From assembly GCA_030673425.1 (NCBI GenBank), contig DAOVJB010000042.1, positions 1-8,509 of the forward strand: a DNA stretch of 8,509 nt, in the 5' to 3' direction. Position numbers and translations under genes: made by a program. Numbering within the stretch: the first letter of the stretch is position 1; each line of letters opens with the position of its first letter. The notes beneath the pieces are model-generated. The model saw only the letters and a program-made list of their open reading frames with translations, searched no databases and had not been told where the DNA came from. Below, piece after piece: positions 7,571-8,509 of this stretch. Source of the DNA: Elusimicrobiota bacterium (lineage in GTDB: Bacteria; CAYTYR01; UBA6262; DAOVJB01).

Positions 7571-8509
7571 ATGGATTATAAAAAAGAAGTATTAGAAAAA
7601 GCAAAAGCAGCTAAGGAAGCAGCACGTCTGTTAGCTAATGTTAGTAGTGATGTTAAGAATAAAGCTCTTTACGGTATGGCAAAGGCTATTGATGAGAATA
7701 AAAGCCAGATATCTTCTGCTAACGAGATTGATATAAAAGCGGCTAAAGAGGCAAAATTATCTACTGCTCTTGTTGACAGGTTATTGCTGAATGATAAGCG
7801 GATAAGCGGTATGTCAGAAGGATTAAGGCAAGTAGCCAGCCTCAATGATCCGGTAGGTGAGATTATAGAGGAGAATCCTAGGCCGAATGGGCTGATGATA
7901 AGAAAAGTTTGCGTGCCTTTAGGCCTGATAGGCATTATTTACGAATCCCGGCCCAATGTGACCTGTGATGCGGCAGGGTTATGCTTAAAAGCAGGAAACG
8001 CCGTTTTATTACGGGGTGGCTCAGAGGCTATTAATTCCAACAAGGCTATCGTTAAGATTTTAAGCGAGGCTGCGGCAAAAGAAAGGCTTCCTGAAGGATG
8101 TATTCAATTTATTGATACAGTCGACCGTAAGGCGGTCATGGAAATGATTAAATTGAATGATTTTATTGATGTAATTATTCCCCGGGGCGGGGAGGAGATG
8201 ATTAAGAATATCGTGTCAAACTCTACTGTTCCTGTTATAAGTCACGGTAAGGGGGTTTGCCATACGTATGTGGATGATAAGGCCGACTTGAGAATGGCGG
8301 AGGAAATATGCTTTAATGCCAAGGTGCAAAGACCCGGTGTATGTAATGCCATGGAAACATTGCTGGTTCATAAGAATATTGCTCCTCAATTTCTACCTTT
8401 TATGCTTAAAAAATACCAGGCCGCCAAAGTGGAAGTTAGGGGATGCAAAAATACTAAGGCTATGCTCTCTGATATAAAAGATGCATCAGAAGAGGATTGG
8501 TCAACGGAA
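7571..8509 (+). CDS. proA: Gamma-glutamyl phosphate reductase, 5' part (runs off window)
   Basis: Reduces gamma-glutamyl phosphate to glutamate-5-semialdehyde with NADPH, the second step of proline synthesis; cytoplasmic. The frame is open for 313 codons to the window edge, about three quarters of the usual ~415 residues. Hallmarks are PLGLIGIIYESRPNVTCDAA, the LKAGNAVLLRGGSEA cofactor region, VIIPRGG, and the catalytic cysteine C258 in VQRPGVCNAMETLLVH. An N-terminal helical region (KAKAAKEAARLLA) is also typical of ProA. The ATG is preceded by GTGGGGG (7558-7564) with 6-bp spacing. The gap from the acyltransferase gene is 55 bp and contains only a weak promoter-like TAAAAT (7545-7550), so cotranscription is possible but not shown. 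A proB partner is not in this window. Confidence 0.95.
   Translation, partial: MDYKKEVLEKAKAAKEAARLLANVSSDVKNKALYGMAKAIDENKSQISSANEIDIKAAKEAKLSTALVDRLLLNDKRISGMSEGLRQVASLNDPVGEIIEENPRPNGLMIRKVCVPLGLIGIIYESRPNVTCDAAGLCLKAGNAVLLRGGSEAINSNKAIVKILSEAAAKERLPEGCIQFIDTVDRKAVMEMIKLNDFIDVIIPRGGEEMIKNIVSNSTVPVISHGKGVCHTYVDDKADLRMAEEICFNAKVQRPGVCNAMETLLVHKNIAPQFLPFMLKKYQAAKVEVRGCKNTKAMLSDIKDASEEDWSTE

Overview
The window looks like chromosomal DNA of a Gram-negative (diderm), AT-rich bacterium. It holds lipid A and lipoprotein acylation genes beside a bacterial V/A-type ATPase. That mix, together with orphan sensor and PilZ genes, would suit an uncultured lineage such as Omnitrophota or a relative. This placement is an inference from gene content; no marker gene here settles it. 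Nine protein genes fill nearly all of the sequence. I see no tRNA, rRNA, CRISPR array or transposase.

Left part (1-882, + strand): the 3' end of a gene for a V4R/DUF2378-like ligand-sensing domain, followed 13 bp later by a single-domain PilZ protein, a probable c-di-GMP receptor. Converging on these is ndk (887-1402, - strand), a nucleoside diphosphate kinase longer than usual. ndk is divergent from the next operon across a 132-bp intergenic region with a good sigma70-like promoter for ndk and a weaker candidate for the operon.

Centre (1535-5094, + strand): four V-type ATPase genes in the order H (coiled-coil stalk), I (membrane a-type subunit), K (proteolipid rotor ring) and E (peripheral stalk). 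These are membrane and stalk parts only. The catalytic and central-stalk genes (A, B, D, F, C) are absent, and the operon runs directly into envelope genes. The K subunit keeps every side chain known to bind Na+ in the Enterococcus hirae ring, so a sodium-coupled enzyme is the better prediction. A 108-bp inverted repeat, each arm made of about three 8-bp units, sits between I and K.

Right part (5130-8509, + strand): lnt (apolipoprotein N-acyltransferase), an LpxL/HtrB-type lipid A acyltransferase, and the first three quarters of proA (gamma-glutamyl phosphate reductase), which runs off the window. lnt and the acyltransferase are tightly spaced behind the ATPase genes and probably share their transcript; proA may do so too.
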